A stretch of DNA of 64,000 bases, from positions 108,062,401 to 108,126,400 of the forward strand of contig NC_045441.1 in NCBI RefSeq assembly GCF_002776525.5, given 5' to 3'. Origin of the DNA: Piliocolobus tephrosceles (Eukaryota > Chordata > Mammalia > Primates > Cercopithecidae). Below the pieces are notes generated by a model. That model did no database searches, had not been told where the DNA came from, and saw nothing but the letters and a program-made list of their open reading frames with translations. Below, piece after piece: positions 1 to 12,000 of this stretch; within the stretch, counting starts at the first letter, position 1, and the number at the start of each line of letters is the position of its first letter. A program made the translations under genes and the position numbers.

Positions 1-95
1 TCCTTTCCTTTCCTTTCCTTTCCTTTCCTTTCCTTTCCTTTCCTTTCTTTTCCTTTCCTTTTCTTCTTTCTTTTATTTTCTTTTCTTTTCCCTTA
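1..95. repeat. (TTTCC)n / (TTTTC)n microsatellite
   Basis: A pure TCCTT tandem array drifts into CTTTT units and runs straight into an antisense Alu-type monomer at 96. It most likely grew from the A-rich tail of that SINE. The array is cut by the window edge, so its full length is unknown. Confidence 0.9.
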
Positions 96-213
96 AAATG
101 GGGATCTCATTATGTTGCCTAGGCTGGTTTAAAACTCCAGGCCTTAAGCCATCTTCCTGCCTTAGCCTCCCAAAGCACTGGGTTTGCAGGCATGAGCTAC
201 CACACTTGGCTAC
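96..213 (-). mobile_element. FLAM / Alu left-monomer fragment
   Basis: Read on the minus strand this matches the first ~115 bases of an Alu left arm, ending in a degenerate form of the usual Alu 5' end. Only one monomer is present and it is strongly diverged, so a free left Alu monomer (FLAM) or an old truncated AluJ are both possible. Confidence 0.75.
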
Positions 214-379
214 TATCACACTTGTTGTTATCAAAAATTGTGCAAGCTTTTCTTTTGGTGGAACTTGTAAATGGGTATTCTATATTTTACTCCTAATAAT
301 TGTCCTCCTGTAATTGTACTCCTAAAAGTTCCCTGTGAACCCTCAAGCCTTAGAAACTGAGTTTCTAAAAGAAAGTTCA

Positions 380-525
380 AAGTTCTTTCTTTCCTTCTTT
401 CTTCCTTCTTTCTTCCTTCCTTCCTTTCTTCCCTCCCTCCTCCTTCCTTCCTTCCTTCCTTCCTTCCTTCCTTCCTCCCTCCCCTTCCTTCTTTATTTCC
501 TTCTTTCCCTTCTTTCTTTTGCCTG
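380..525. repeat. (CTTC)n/(CTTT)n polypyrimidine tract
   Basis: About 145 bases of nearly uninterrupted C/T on the plus strand, mainly CTTC and CTTT units. Open frames across it encode only low-complexity protein and are not genes. Confidence 0.9.
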
Positions 526-552
526 TTTTGTGTCTCCCCTGTAATGATGCAT

Positions 553-694
553 TGCTGTTGTTCTGAGAACAACGGCTAGATATATTCTGGGACTCCCATT
601 CCTGCTTCAAATTTGTTCAGTCGACATTAAGGGTCTATCATTTATTAGACATTTTACTAGGTAATAGGTATGTAGAAATGAAGTAGTTACAGTC
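553..694 (+). repeat. Duplication arm A, copy 1 (inverted partner at 1327-1470)
   Basis: The reverse complement of 1327-1470 matches this block at about nine bases in ten by eye, through shared landmarks such as GTCGACATTAAGGGTCTATC. It is followed directly by block B (697-812). I do not recognise the parent sequence. It is not a common SINE, LINE or LTR that I know. Confidence 0.85.
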
Positions 695-696
695 TT

Positions 697-812
697 CTCT
701 GGTCTCTTACACATTTCACTAGATCATCACTTGAATGGATTAGTTGGCTAGGCTATACCCACTGGATATTGCATACATAATTACTAGCTAAAGTATGTTT
801 TTAGTGTAGGAA
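697..812 (+). repeat. Duplication block B, copy 1 (direct partner at 1631-1745)
   Basis: This block is repeated in the same orientation at 1631-1745 with close to 90% identity by eye, including the shared string GGATATTGCATACATA. Here it touches block A. In the second copy A is inverted and about 160 bases away. Confidence 0.85.
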
Positions 813-1326
813 CCCTTTTTTAAAAAAATTATTTTAAGTTACAGACCTTAACAAGGTCTCATAAACTGGGACATTTCCTTTCCAGATGGTAAATGACTAG
901 GGCTAGACAGTTGTACATTTATCTTAGATTTCAAGAAGGATATGTCTTTTGAATAAACAGACTTTGTTTTGGAAATGCCCTAAAATTGTTTCTCCCACAT
1001 CGGATTGATTATTTCAGTGTCCGGGAAGAGCTTGTGATTCTAAGTTGGTGTCTTCAGTCCAGCAAGCTGGAGAAGCTGCAATGACATGTCTTCCATTTTC
1101 TTCTTTCTTACTTTATATAATCTTACTCTATTTCATTTTATTGTTCTTCACCGTGAAAGACAAATGATCTGTAGTCATTCAGGAAGTGATAAGTTTAGTA
1201 GCTGTGGCCACACTTTAACAGTGTTGTGTAATCTTGACCGTGTTAATTTTCAGTAGCACCCTATAGATTGGCTACTACAGCACCACATTATAATGAAATG
1301 TGCAAATAAATAGTTGACTCTCCCAA
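813..1326. other. Unassigned spacer between the two A/B copies
   Basis: About 510 bases of mixed-composition sequence with no recognised repeat or gene. A stretch near 1010-1090 is less AT-rich than its surroundings, but I cannot tie it to any family. Confidence 0.5.
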
Positions 1327-1470
1327 GCCAAGACTGTAACTACTTCATTTCTGCACACCAATTACCTAACAAAATGTCTAACAAACGATAGACCCTTAAT
1401 GTCGACTGAACAAATTTGAAGCAGGAATGGGAGTCCCAGAATGAACCTAGCAGTTGTTCTCAGAACAAGA
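1327..1470 (-). repeat. Duplication arm A, copy 2 (inverted)
   Basis: Inverted copy of 553-694. Because of the inversion, both arms give the same short predicted peptide start (MKQEWESQN) on opposite strands. This is a by-product of the duplication and not evidence of coding. The sequence from 1471 to 1630 is not shared with copy 1. Confidence 0.85.
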
Positions 1471-1630
1471 ACTTTTGCAAGGCAAGGCGATGGATGATGT
1501 GCTGTCCCGGTGTCAGCATGACGATGGCTCTAGAGACGATGCTTGTTTCATTAATCATCCCCTCTGATGGGCACCGTGTTCACTTCAGCCTCAGAGAATC
1601 ATAATAAAAGAAAACTGCTGAAAGGGATGT

Positions 1631-1745
1631 CTGGTCTCCTATACATTCCACTAGATCATTACTTGAATGGATTAGTTGGCTAAGCTGTATCCACTGGATA
1701 TTGCATACATATTCAGTAGCTTAAATACGTTTGGTGTAGGAAACC
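1631..1745 (+). repeat. Duplication block B, copy 2
   Basis: Direct copy of 697-812. Its right end, AGGAAACCTTT, was used as the target site of the Alu that follows, and a near-identical AGGAACCCTTT appears after that Alu. The Alu therefore arrived after the duplication. Confidence 0.85.
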
Positions 1746-1748
1746 TTT

Positions 1749-2040
1749 TATTTTTATGAGACGGAATTTCGCTCTTGTCACCCAGGCGGCAGTGCGGTGG
1801 TGCCATCTCTGCTCACTGCAATGTCTGCCTCCTGGGTTCTAAGTGATTCTCCTGCCTCAGATTCCCGAGTAGCTGGGATTACAGGCCTGTGCCGCCATGC
1901 CCAGCTAATTTTGTATTTTTAGTAGAGATGGGGTTTCACCAGGTTGGTCAGGCTGGTCTCGAACTCCTGACCTCAGGTGATCCACTGGCCTCGGCCTCCC
2001 AAAGTGCTGGGATTACAGGCATGAGCCACTGTTTCCAGCC
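1749..2040 (-). mobile_element. AluS element
   Basis: Full two-monomer Alu on the minus strand with typical Alu landmarks such as the reverse complement of GGGAGGCCGAGGC. The A-tail is short (ATTTTTAT region). Target duplications are AGGAAACCTTT (1739-1749) and AGGAACCCTTT (2041-2051), one mismatch apart. Divergence suggests AluS; the subfamily is not certain. Confidence 0.9.
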
Positions 2041-2114
2041 AGGAACCCTTTAAAACCTCCTTTTTTTCTTACTTTCCACATGCAGTCTCTTAACAGGACT
2101 GCTTGTGAAAGTGA

Positions 2115-2315
2115 ACTCTTGAGCTAGATACCTACGTTCAAATCCTGGCTCTACCACTGACAAGCAGTGTGACCTCCAGCAAATGACCTAACTGCTCTCT
2201 GCTTTAGTTTCTTTATCTCTATAAAGAGAAAATTATAGTACCAGGCTTCTCGTGAGGATTAATTATGAGTTATTAAAAGAATATGTAAAGTACTTACACC
2301 AGAACCATACAAGTA
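2115..2315 (+). mobile_element. MIR SINE
   Basis: The order of signatures is the MIR core: CAAATCCTGGCTCTACCACT, then a TGTGACC segment, TTTCTTTATCTCTATAAA, and GTGAGGATTAATTATGAG. It is an old, mammal-wide, tRNA-derived SINE with no coding capacity. Confidence 0.85.
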
Positions 2316-2379
2316 TGATTTATTTATTTATCTAATCTTCCTTTTTCAATTCAACCCCATAGCCGTTATTTTAGAACAT

Positions 2380-2990
2380 TTCCTACATCATTTGCTGCCT
2401 GGACTGGTCTCCTTGCCTCTAAGATCCTTCGTTTTAAACTGTTATCCAAACAGCTACGAGGTTAATGCTGTTAACTCTGCATTTAGCAGTTACCTATCTA
2501 GAAATCATCGCTGATCATATCTCTCGCTTAAAAACCTCACTCACTTCTCATCCAAACTCCAAGAAGTCATCATGCTTTAGTAATTTTCCTTGTAATCATT
2601 TTAATCTTCTTTTACTCAGCCTCCCATGCATTGCCCCAACCCTGGGCTGTAGCCAACCAGATTCTTAATAATTTCCAATACTCAATGTACCTTTTCTCAT
2701 CTCCATAACTTTGCACATGCCATGTTCATGAGACATATATCAGTGCTAACTTCAATTCACACTTTAGGACAATTCATAAACTCTATTCTGTGAAACATTT
2801 TCTGGTCCTTTCTATCTCCACACCCTTTACCCATCCATAGCAGCCCTCATGAAACTATATTCGAATTATTAATTTATATGTCTTCCTAAAGTGAAGCTCA
2901 TGGGAGCAAGGTCAATATATATTGTCCATCATTGTATTTCAAGCCTCAGAACCTATGATTGGCAATTAAATGATTATTTAATGAATGAAT
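2380..2990 (+). mobile_element. L2 LINE, 3' portion
   Basis: Matches the 3' UTR of L2 in sense orientation: the GCACATGCCATGTTC block, the AGTGAAGCTCATGGGAGCAAGG block, and a 3' end in AATGAATGAAT repeats at about 2980. It is heavily diverged, with no usable reading frame. Confidence 0.8.
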
Positions 2991-3174
2991 TTGTGCTTAT
3001 GTGCCTTTTCTAATGGTCAGCTTAATCGTAACCTACAATTTCTGCAAGTTGGTCTATTATTTGCTTTGATCAAAGTAAACATTTGAACTATAGAGCAAAA
3101 TTTTATAAAACCTAAAATTGTCTATAATCAGACTTGTCAAGTACAATTCCTAAGAAGCAGTATATAATGTAATG

Positions 3175-3360
3175 CAGTAGCTCCCAAAGTGTGGTCCTTG
3201 GACTTGCAGCATCAGAATTACCTGGGGACTTCCCTAGAAATGGAAAATTTGGTCCTCTCCCCAGACATAATAATCAGAATCTCGGAAAGTGGGACCCAGA
3301 AATCTGTATTCTAATGAACCCTCCTAGGGATTCTGATACACTCTCAAGTTTAAGAACCAG
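3175..3360 (+). mobile_element. MER5A-type hAT (Charlie) element
   Basis: Starts with CAGTAGCTCCCAAAGTGTGG and ends with a mirror-like AAGTTTAAGAACCAG, which fits the terminal inverted repeats of MER5A. Internal landmarks GCATCAGAATTACCTGGG and CCCAGACATAATAATCAGAA agree. It is a non-autonomous DNA transposon fossil, about 186 bases and nearly complete. Confidence 0.85.
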
Positions 3361-3374
3361 AGAAACAATGAAAG

Positions 3375-3600
3375 CAAACTCCGTAGCCAGACTGTCTGGG
3401 TTCAATTACCAGCTCTACCCATTGTCAGTGGTTAAACAGAACATTTCTTCCCCTCTCTGTATCTCAGCTTCTTCATCTATAAAATGAGAATGATAATAAT
3501 TAGGATTGTTATGACAATTAAATGAGTTAATACACAGAAAATACTTACCACAGTGCTTAATCAGTTAATGATACTTAATAAGTATTAGCTCTTATTCTTA
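3375..3600 (+). mobile_element. MIR SINE
   Basis: A second sense MIR directly after the MER5A. Its core includes TCTGGGTTCAATTACCAGCT, CTTCTTCATCTATAAAATGA and TTAAATGAGTTAATACACAG. It is nearly full length. Confidence 0.85.
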
Positions 3601-6189
3601 CAAAATCACTATTCTCTTGAAATGTATTCCCTATGGGATGTTCTTCATATTTTCTCATTCTTTTGATTTCATATGCAGAATCTATTTTCATGCCGGTCAA
3701 TACAACTACTAATAAGTTTGATGAGGAAATGGGACTTCCAGTTCACCAGGGACCATTTTACATCCTCACACAGGTCCACAAACACATATGAGATTCTGTG
3801 AATCAAAGGAAAGAAAATATGCGCTCTATTTTAATTAACTGGGTCATGGTCTAATAAATGCTGCTTTGTTTTTTTGTAACTTACCTTCTTTCATAAGGAA
3901 TTCTTTCATAATGTCTCATTTTTCTTCAGTAATTTTTCTTGATAAAAAGTGACTGCTTATTAAAATGAATATCACTTAAAAATATAAGGCATTTCAAGAA
4001 AAAGAAAACCTCAGAAATGCAAAGTTGCCTTAAAATGTATGAAAAAAATATTTAATGCAGGCAGACGATTTTGAAACATTCATTTTCTTAAAAATAAAAT
4101 GTTTCACTGTTCTGCCTGCTATCAGTCAGATTCTGTCCACCTTCTCAACATCTTCCAAATATTTAGCAGCATTTCATTCCGATTTCTTAAATAAATAGCT
4201 TTATAGTGGCAAAGTGAAAAAATGTACAGCTACAAACTTTTGTGGAGAGGTAAATAGAAGTATTTTTGCCTTCATCACTAGCTTAAAAACTACATTTATG
4301 CTTGTTCCTGTTTGTAATATTATTCAGAGTTAGGGCCACTATTTTTTCTTTTTATTATCTTGAAGGATAATTATGGACAAGATATAAACCCACATGTGTT
4401 CATATACACAAGACAAACCTAAGTTTAAATTCTTTCAAAATGTGTATGTGTATAAGCAATTACCCTAAGACAATCTTCCTGGAAATATTTAAATAAGATA
4501 TAACTTCTCTAGGATTAAAATAGTTCATGCAATCTTGACATGCAGTCTTCTCACCAGCAATTCATAAATTTTAGTTTCAGAAACTTCAGGTAACGTATTT
4601 CTCAGCTTTTGTAGAAATCTTTATTATTCCTTGATAGGCATTCACTTTGCTGACGTCTTAGCATGCTGTAAGATTTATCATTCAGAGAGTTAATATGGAA
4701 TTGTAGGCTTGTATTTCAACTACAGAATTTAAATTATTTTGAATGCATCTTAACTAGGATATGATTGAAAATGAAAATTTTAAAGAGGTAAATAATCTTC
4801 TGATTAATATTGTAAAGAGAAGAAAAGGGTTACAGTGAAAATACTCTCTGAATAGCATGTTTAATTTTAGGTATCCCAATTTGAGAAGGCAAATTAAAGA
4901 AACTTTCAAAAATTCAAAACAATTAAGAGAAAAGGTGACAGTAATTAATGAAGAAAGCTTGCGGGATCTCACTTGATAGAACATGGCGAAACCGTGCTTA
5001 GAGGTAGAGATGATAATTTCCTGATATTTAAGGAATGTGAACAATGAGAAAGAATATGATTTGCTAAAAATATTGGTACAGTGGGAATAATTAGATATAT
5101 TAGGGAGAATTTTAAGGGAAAAAATGAAAAGAACCCAAGAAAAAATTCTGACTGTGATACAAATTTATAATTTAGGTCGATATCACTAAAAATGCCTGTT
5201 TCAGTAGTTGACTAATTCACATGTCAACTAATTTTATGCCTACAAATATAGTACAGGGATTATAATAGTGTTTAACAAATTTAATGGGGAAAATTAGGTC
5301 CAATTTCTGTCTTTTTGAAATTCACATTCAGCGAATATCAAATAAAATTTAAATACATTATTTACAAACTCTATGCCACTGTTCCAAAATTCCTAATAAT
5401 TAGTCTTACAATATTCCTGTATATTAATATGTCAATGTTAAAAGAATCTGAAACAAAAAGTGTCCTATGCCAAGTTGACAATTCCTATTGCTAATAGAAG
5501 GAATCTTGTAAGTTATTTATTAAGAAAACATTTGGTGTATTTCCTGAGAGGTGTATTAGACTTTATGCAAGGTGTTAGTATAGAAGGTTTATGTATGGCT
5601 GTCCGATACCAGAGATCATGTAGATGATGTTAAAAGATAATGTGAATTCTGAAAATTTGGATACTGGTATTTGTTTGCTTACTTTGTTGTCGAATTGCCT
5701 GAAATGAGCCATTTGTCTCCAAATTGCAATTTTCCTATGTCTGTAGTGGGAATAACAATATCTGCCCTGTCTAACTCAGGGAGATATATGAATAAATTGG
5801 GAGTAATAATGTATACCAAAATACTTAATAAAATAAAGCTCTAAATAAATAAGATATATGCAACTTAATCTTTGGTAAAGATCTTCACTTTTAGTTAAAA
5901 AATCATGTAAATAATGGTTATTTACCCAAGTTATCTGATTTTTTTTTTTTAAAGAGAGAAATGTGACTGTTTTGGATTAAGGGAAATCTATGTATTATAT
6001 AAATTGCATGAATGAAAGTCATTTCATAGCATTAAATCTTATTATTTCAGCAATTGAGTATTTAGGATGTTTAAATGCCTGTTTTATGTTATCTATAACT
6101 ATGTTAGTCCAAAACACTATTTTTCGTATCTCTTGATTTTTGTGGATCACAAATTTTGATAAGTCTCTACTGAACAATTCTTATGCCTC
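3601..6189. other. AT-rich sequence without recognised features
   Basis: No gene, RNA gene or confidently named repeat. Short open frames here (for example 4754-5044, minus) have AT-driven composition and no recognisable domain. Confidence 0.6.
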
Positions 6190-6520
6190 ATTGACATCAA
6201 GTGAGGCCACATGGTGGTATTTAGCTAGTGGCAAGCTAGTCTACACGTTTGACCACATGGCTTCATTTGCCTCCCTAGTGCCTTCACAAACGTATCTGGA
6301 GGGTTGAGTTCAGTGGGACCACTCTCTTCTTCCATGCAGTCACACTGCCTCTCCACATGGTCTCTGCGGCATGGATTTCTTACATGAAGTGGTCTTCTGA
6401 CAAGGTGATTTAAGCTCCAGGAAAACAAGATGGAACTGCCAGTCCTTTTAAAAAGTGAGTTCCAGAAATGGTGTGGCATCACTTCTTTCATACTCTGTTG
6501 ATCAAATAAGTCATAGACCA
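6190..6520. other. Possible ancient interspersed repeat, family not assigned
   Basis: This block is more GC-rich than its neighbours and reads like an old mammalian interspersed repeat (for example the TGGTGTGGCATCACTTCTTTC segment). I cannot name the family. The 88-codon minus frame across it is not supported as a gene. Confidence 0.35.
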
Positions 6521-7525
6521 GCTCATAGAGAGAGAGAAAATAGATTCACTGAATTGATAGGAAGCATATCAAAGAATGTGTAGCCATCTTTAACTGCCAC
6601 AGTGCATTTTAAGGATAACTAAAGCATGTATGGAAATAAAGTTTTCATCATCGAATTTTTTTCAGCTAAACTAGGAGGATTGTAGCTTTAGTTTTAGTTA
6701 CATATTTCCATCCAGTACAATCAGTACAATCATGAGTTATTTCAGTAGAAATAATTAAACCAGTTATATGTCTGCTATGTGCCTTGACTTAAACTAATGG
6801 TTATCAGTACAATATTAAAAGAAAAGTTAAATTTCTATATAGTCAGACATATGATCAAGCAAAGGGGTCAGTAATCATTTATCTTAAATTGCTGAAGTCA
6901 CCAGAAAGATTTAATTTGTTTGGGTTACATAGTTAAATCTATAAGTCCTTGAAATTATAACTAACACAACATATAATAATGTTTTAAGTAGACATATATT
7001 TATTACTAGTAAGAAATTACTTAAATTATTTGAAGTGGAATGTGAATTAACAACAGTATATTCTGTATCTTAATGAGAAATTTTGCATTTTATTCAAGAG
7101 TGAAGGAATTTTCTGACAATAATTTAGCAAATATTATTTAATGAAGGCTCCATTTCATAACTCTTAATCACTAAATTATTAGCCAACATCTAGAATTGTA
7201 TGCAAAGGAAGCACTATTCCTGTTTTTAATTAAGAACATTATATATATATATATTATATAACACATTTGTATAAAATATTTATTTGGAAGACTAGAAGAG
7301 AAATCCCAACTTATAGCTTAACAGACTGCAAGATGACGCTCTTGTTCTCTTTTCCTCAAGTTTTTTTTTTTTTTTTCTATTCTTGTAATATTCGCACATA
7401 AATGTAATACTAAATAACAAGTGTAAAGCATTCCACACTAATGGAGAAAAAGCATCCCTATTTCTGTTTTAGTGGAGTTGATCATTGTTCAAACCTGTGT
7501 GAAATATGTGGTAGGTTTGTTTCTG
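6521..7525. other. AT-rich sequence without recognised features
   Basis: Contains a short (TA)n run near 7241-7260 and a T-run at about 7362-7377. Nothing else is recognised. Confidence 0.6.
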
Positions 7526-7527
7526 TT

Positions 7528-7845
7528 TTTTTTTTTTTTTTTTTTTTGAGATAGGGTCTCCCTCTGTTGCCCAGGCTGGAGTGCAGTGGTGCAATCTCAG
7601 CTCACTGTAACCTCTGCTTCCTGGGTTCGAGTGATTCGCCTGCCTCAGCCTCCCAAGTATCTGGGATTACAGGCGTGTACCGTCACACCCAACTAATTTT
7701 TGTTGTTGTTTGTTTGTTTTGGTAGAGACAGGGTTTAGAGCTTGGCCATGTTGTCCAGGTTAGTCTCAAACTTCTAGGCTCAATTTATCTGATCCACTTA
7801 CCTTGGTCTCCCAAGTGCTGGGATTACAGGTGTGCACGAACCTGG
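7528..7845 (-). mobile_element. Old Alu (AluJ/S)
   Basis: Complete but diverged two-monomer Alu on the minus strand with a T-run at its left end (its poly-A tail). The middle A-rich linker has expanded into GTT/GTTT units at about 7700-7722. No clear target duplication is left. Confidence 0.85.
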
Positions 7846-7945
7846 TAAAATGTGTTCTTGAGTACATAATTGCGAGGGGAATCTTTATTAGAATGGCTGA
7901 AATAAAAACAGTTCTTAAAAATCCATATACTTTTTGATATCGTAT

Positions 7946-8379
7946 GTGTATGTGTTTATTCAGTCAAGTAGTCATTCAACAAACTATTTGCAAGCGTTGA
8001 ACCAGACCCTGAAAATACAAAGATGAATGAAACATGGTCCTTGTCCTCATGAGTAGAAAATCATCAGCAATGGAATAAAGGGCACTTTTTTACACCATGT
8101 GATAATGAGCATAGTTACTACAAAGACACAAAAATAACAAAGAGTGATGATGATTCGGGCAACTACAGATTGATGGGAATGGACAAATACAGAGTGTGTG
8201 GGTGTGAGGTGGGAAGTGGCAGTGAAAAGCAGAAATAATGAAAAGATTCTTTTACATCATGCTAAGGATGTAGGTTTTAATTTTTGCTGTAGACAATGAA
8301 AAAGCCATAAAAGAATAAATAAGCTAGCAATAGGATCTAATTTGTCATTTAGAAATTTTACTCTGGGAACATTTTAGAG
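7946..8379 (-). mobile_element. L2 LINE 3' portion, split copy (part 1)
   Basis: Antisense L2. The left end, TCATTCAACAAACTATTTGC, is the reverse complement of the L2 3' terminus, followed by the ACAAAGATGAATGAAACA segment and, near 8250-8370, the reverse of the L2 region that ends ACTCTGGGA. A DNA transposon at 8380 interrupts it and it resumes at 8603. Confidence 0.8.
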
Positions 8380-8602
8380 CAGGAGTCAGGAAATTACATC
8401 CCATACCTGCGAAATCCATCTGCTGCCTTTTTTTAAATAAATAAACTTTGACTGGAACATCACTCCACCCAATCCTTTCACATGGTGGCTATGGCTGCTG
8501 CCCTGCCACAACAGAGTTGAGGAGTTGTGATGGAGACCACAAGGATGTACAGCCTAAAATATTTACCATGTGACGTTTTACAGAAAGTTTGCTGACATCT
8601 CA
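8380..8602 (+). mobile_element. Non-autonomous hAT element inside L2
   Basis: Left end CAGGAGTCAGGAAATTAC and right end TTTACAGAAAGTTTGCTGAC are diverged terminal inverted repeats of the CAGGGGTCGGCAAAC type. Diverged 8-bp flanks (TTTTAGAG on the left, ATTTAGAT on the right) fit a hAT target duplication. Internal sequence GCTATGGCTGCTGCCCTGCC and GCCTAAAATATTTACCATG agree. It lies inside the L2, so it is the younger of the two. Confidence 0.75.
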
Positions 8603-9060
8603 TTTAGATAATTGATTGGAAAGGTTTGAAATTGGAGATGGAAAGAACAATTAGGAGGTGAGCAATGGTGATGGCCTCTATTAAATTAGTGGCAGTGGAA
8701 ATGCAGGGAAGACATCCCAAGGATGTTAGTAATATAGAATAGCAGTACTTTGCAATTGATTAAATGAAAAATAAAATTTATGATGATCCTCAGGTTTCTG
8801 GCTTATGTCATTTTTTAGACTAATAATAGTGGAGGGACATAATGTTCTACACATGTTCATTTGGGTGCATGCTAAGATGAAAATATCTATTAGCACGCAG
8901 ATTTTAGAAAAGAGATCCAGGACGTTTGATGGTAACTGAAGATAGTCTTTGTTATGGTCATTGAATGGGAAGCCTGAGAAGATCTATTGTATCAGTAGAA
9001 GACCAAAGATAGAGCCTTGGGACATAGCAACAGGGAAAAAATGTATGCAGAAGAAAGAAG
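8603..9060 (-). mobile_element. L2 LINE, split copy (part 2)
   Basis: Continuation of the antisense L2 after the hAT insertion. It holds the GATCCTCAGGTTTCTGGC and AAGATAGAGCCTTGGGACA segments, which correspond to more 5' L2 sequence. No coding frame survives. Confidence 0.7.
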
Positions 9061-12000
9061 CTGGCGGAAGGAAGTTTGAGATATGACTAAAATGATTCTC
9101 TTAACCATCATGCTGCATAAAACAATTTATTTTTAATTGTGTATCCTTTTATTGACAATGACTTGATATTTTAAAATGTAAGCATACAGTACATTTAGCC
9201 CAGGTTATTCATAGAATTGAATTAAACGAAGTCTGACATAAAATCTTTTTTGGCCCCTTTTCAAAGTTGAGCATGTAGTTGGTATTAATATAAAACAAGA
9301 AAAAAGCCTTAACTCAAAATGAAATAAAGTATTCTCAATCATGTTGCTGATGGAGAGGTTTTATGGAATACCCATTTAATGGTGATGTTTGGGAAATGAA
9401 CTAGCAACTGTATTACGTCAGACATCTACAATACATAATTATTTCCAGAAGACTGAAACTGTGATTATATCCATGTTACTTAGAAATCCATGTGATAAAA
9501 GACCATGTTCAAATATGATTCTTTTATGAGTCTAAACTCCAAAACTTGTCACTAACCCATCTACTTCAGTTAATAACATGATGCTTTATCAGAGAAGTCT
9601 AACATTTAGAAGATGTATTTTTCATATATGAACTTGTTATGAAATATATCATTTTATTTATTTTGAACTTAGTTTCATAATTGTTATTTCAGAACTTCAG
9701 AAGTTCAATTTTTAAAACATTTAATAATTGCTCTGTGTTGTATTAGAAAGCAAAAATTCCCACGTATGTGAATCACGCTAATAGTGATGATTTATGGAAA
9801 GTTAAAGGGCACTTAGTTGGGAAGCTATAAATAATTCTACTTAACCAGTAAGACAGTGATATAATCAAGGTTAGCATAGCATATTCCTCTGCCACTAATA
9901 AAATTTGATATGAATAAATGTAAGATTGTGATAAATCGTAACTACCATTTAAGCACAATATAATATCTGCATATAGTGTTACATAAACTGCAACTAAGAT
10001 TTAAATAGTTTAATAGTATAAATCCTTTTTTATTGTACTCTACCTTGCAAACATGAAAACATGACAAGAGTTATAGCAGTTTATAGTTTTTCTATGTCTT
10101 ATACATTATAAATAAATACATTCATTATTAAAACAGGTATTAAAGAATCTATAATTATAAAGCATGTAATTAGAAATTCACTCTTTAAAAAACTAATTTT
10201 TCTAACTGTTATAGATGATGACTACACCACTCTCAGACTATGTTGTCAGATAAATTACCTTCACAAACTGGGGTAAAAAGGTTCATATAAAGAATAGAAT
10301 ATTGAATTATTTTTCCTCAGAGATAAGCTTTCCTATAGTTATTTCATTTTCCGGTTTTCAGAAGTCTTGCATTAAGTGAGAACCCTCAGTCAGTAGCTCC
10401 TGCATTTGCCTGTTTCTGGTGTTAATTATCTTTTGTTTGCCCTTGATAATCCTGAGGTTGGTATGCAGATGATATGAAGGCTGCGGAATCATCTCAAAGT
10501 GTAAAAAACAATGGCATTGTCAATTCTGCATCACAACACTTTATAAATTATGAATGTTATCCACATTAAGGAGAGTGGTAGACTTTTAAAATTATTTCCA
10601 TGAATAGATTAAATTACAAGTATTATTACATTTCATTTTATTAAGTGCATCTTAGTAGTTATTAGAGCAAATGAACATGTTCTCTCAATTACATAATAAC
10701 ATTAGAACTAAAAATTATGCATCAACATTCCCAGATGCATAATGGAGCATTGTATATTAATCACTCTAAACAATATTTTTGAGTTTATATAAAGGCAATT
10801 ATTACCTATTGAGCAATACATTATTTTATTGGTTTATTAAAATTCAGTTTAAGAACTACTTCTTTTACTAAAAGCTCTAGATATTTTCAATTTTTATTGA
10901 TAGAAACATAATGTATACGAGCAGATCAATTTACTTGTGTTTGATGGTGTTTACCTTTCTATAAAATAATAAGATTAAATGCATATAACAGGAAGTGCCT
11001 AAAATGTAATGTCCATGATTAGCTCTTCAAATTAAGTGAAAACCATTCAAAATTGTATTGCTAAAAGTTTTACTTATGCAATGTGGCAGTTAGAGTTTAG
11101 TATTACAATAATAACTACTAACATACATTTATGTTAGTGTTAATAGATTGAGAACAAAGAGTTACAAATACATATGATTACAATCCGCATATAATTATGG
11201 AATTGATTTTGAAGTATTTTTCCAAGTTTAGATGACTTTTAAATATCAATTTTTAATGGAAGTATTTCTGTATTTCATATTTAATGTTCTAAACTCATAT
11301 TGTTTATTTTTCTTTAATGGTTTGATGGTTTTAAAAGAATGATTAATTCATATTAGAATGTTATATGAATGCTAGGAATTAGTTTTCTTTCTTATATCTC
11401 AAACTGTTTAGCTTTAATGTTAGAATCATGTTTATGTAACTAAAGTTTTTGTAAATATAGTTAGAATTGAATATAACAGTTTCCTATATCAATACCACTT
11501 AGCATGATTGCACAAACACCATTGATGTCTTTAAGTTGGGTGGAATATAACAATTGATTTATAATTAATTTAACAACATAAGTAAATGTTATTTTACACT
11601 TTTTGAACATCTATTCAGCTTGAACTTTGTCAAACATACATGGTAACAGTAACTCAGTTGACAAATTTGAGAATCTAAATTTTAAAAACAGTGAAACACC
11701 TGGTGTTTTACATTGGTAACTTAACTATGTATTATCATCTATTTGATTAGCAAGCATATTGTCATAAAAGTAAAAATCATGATTTAAAAATAAGAAAAGA
11801 TAATCATCTAGAGATAATAACACTATTTTATAGGTTGATTAAAATTTAATTTGAGATTTACAAGGAAAAATCTTTCAGCTATATGTTTAGGTATATTCCT
11901 TGTTTAACTTTTTTATATGAAAATGCATCTATTAATCATTCTTTTTCTAAATAAGAGCTGTTTTATTTATAAATATGTCTAGTTCTTCCAGCAGAAGGAA

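Noticed and set aside
231..610. Open frames on both strands over the pyrimidine tract
   Set aside because: They encode only Lys/Arg/Glu/Gly or Phe/Ser/Leu/Pro repeats from the CTTC microsatellite; this is low complexity, not a gene.
1416..1604. 62-codon frame sharing its first residues with a frame on the other strand at 377-610
   Set aside because: The shared start comes from the inverted duplication A/A' and both frames then diverge. No domain is present.
6225..6491. 88-codon minus frame with several Cys/His
   Set aside because: It lies in a block that looks like an old interspersed repeat, the Cys/His spacing matches no zinc-binding motif I know, and it has no gene context.
7946..9060. 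Initially read as an unknown mammalian repeat family shared by several loci
   Set aside because: It is the reverse complement of L2 3' sequence; the antisense loci at 17575, 45662 and 46405 are explained the same way.
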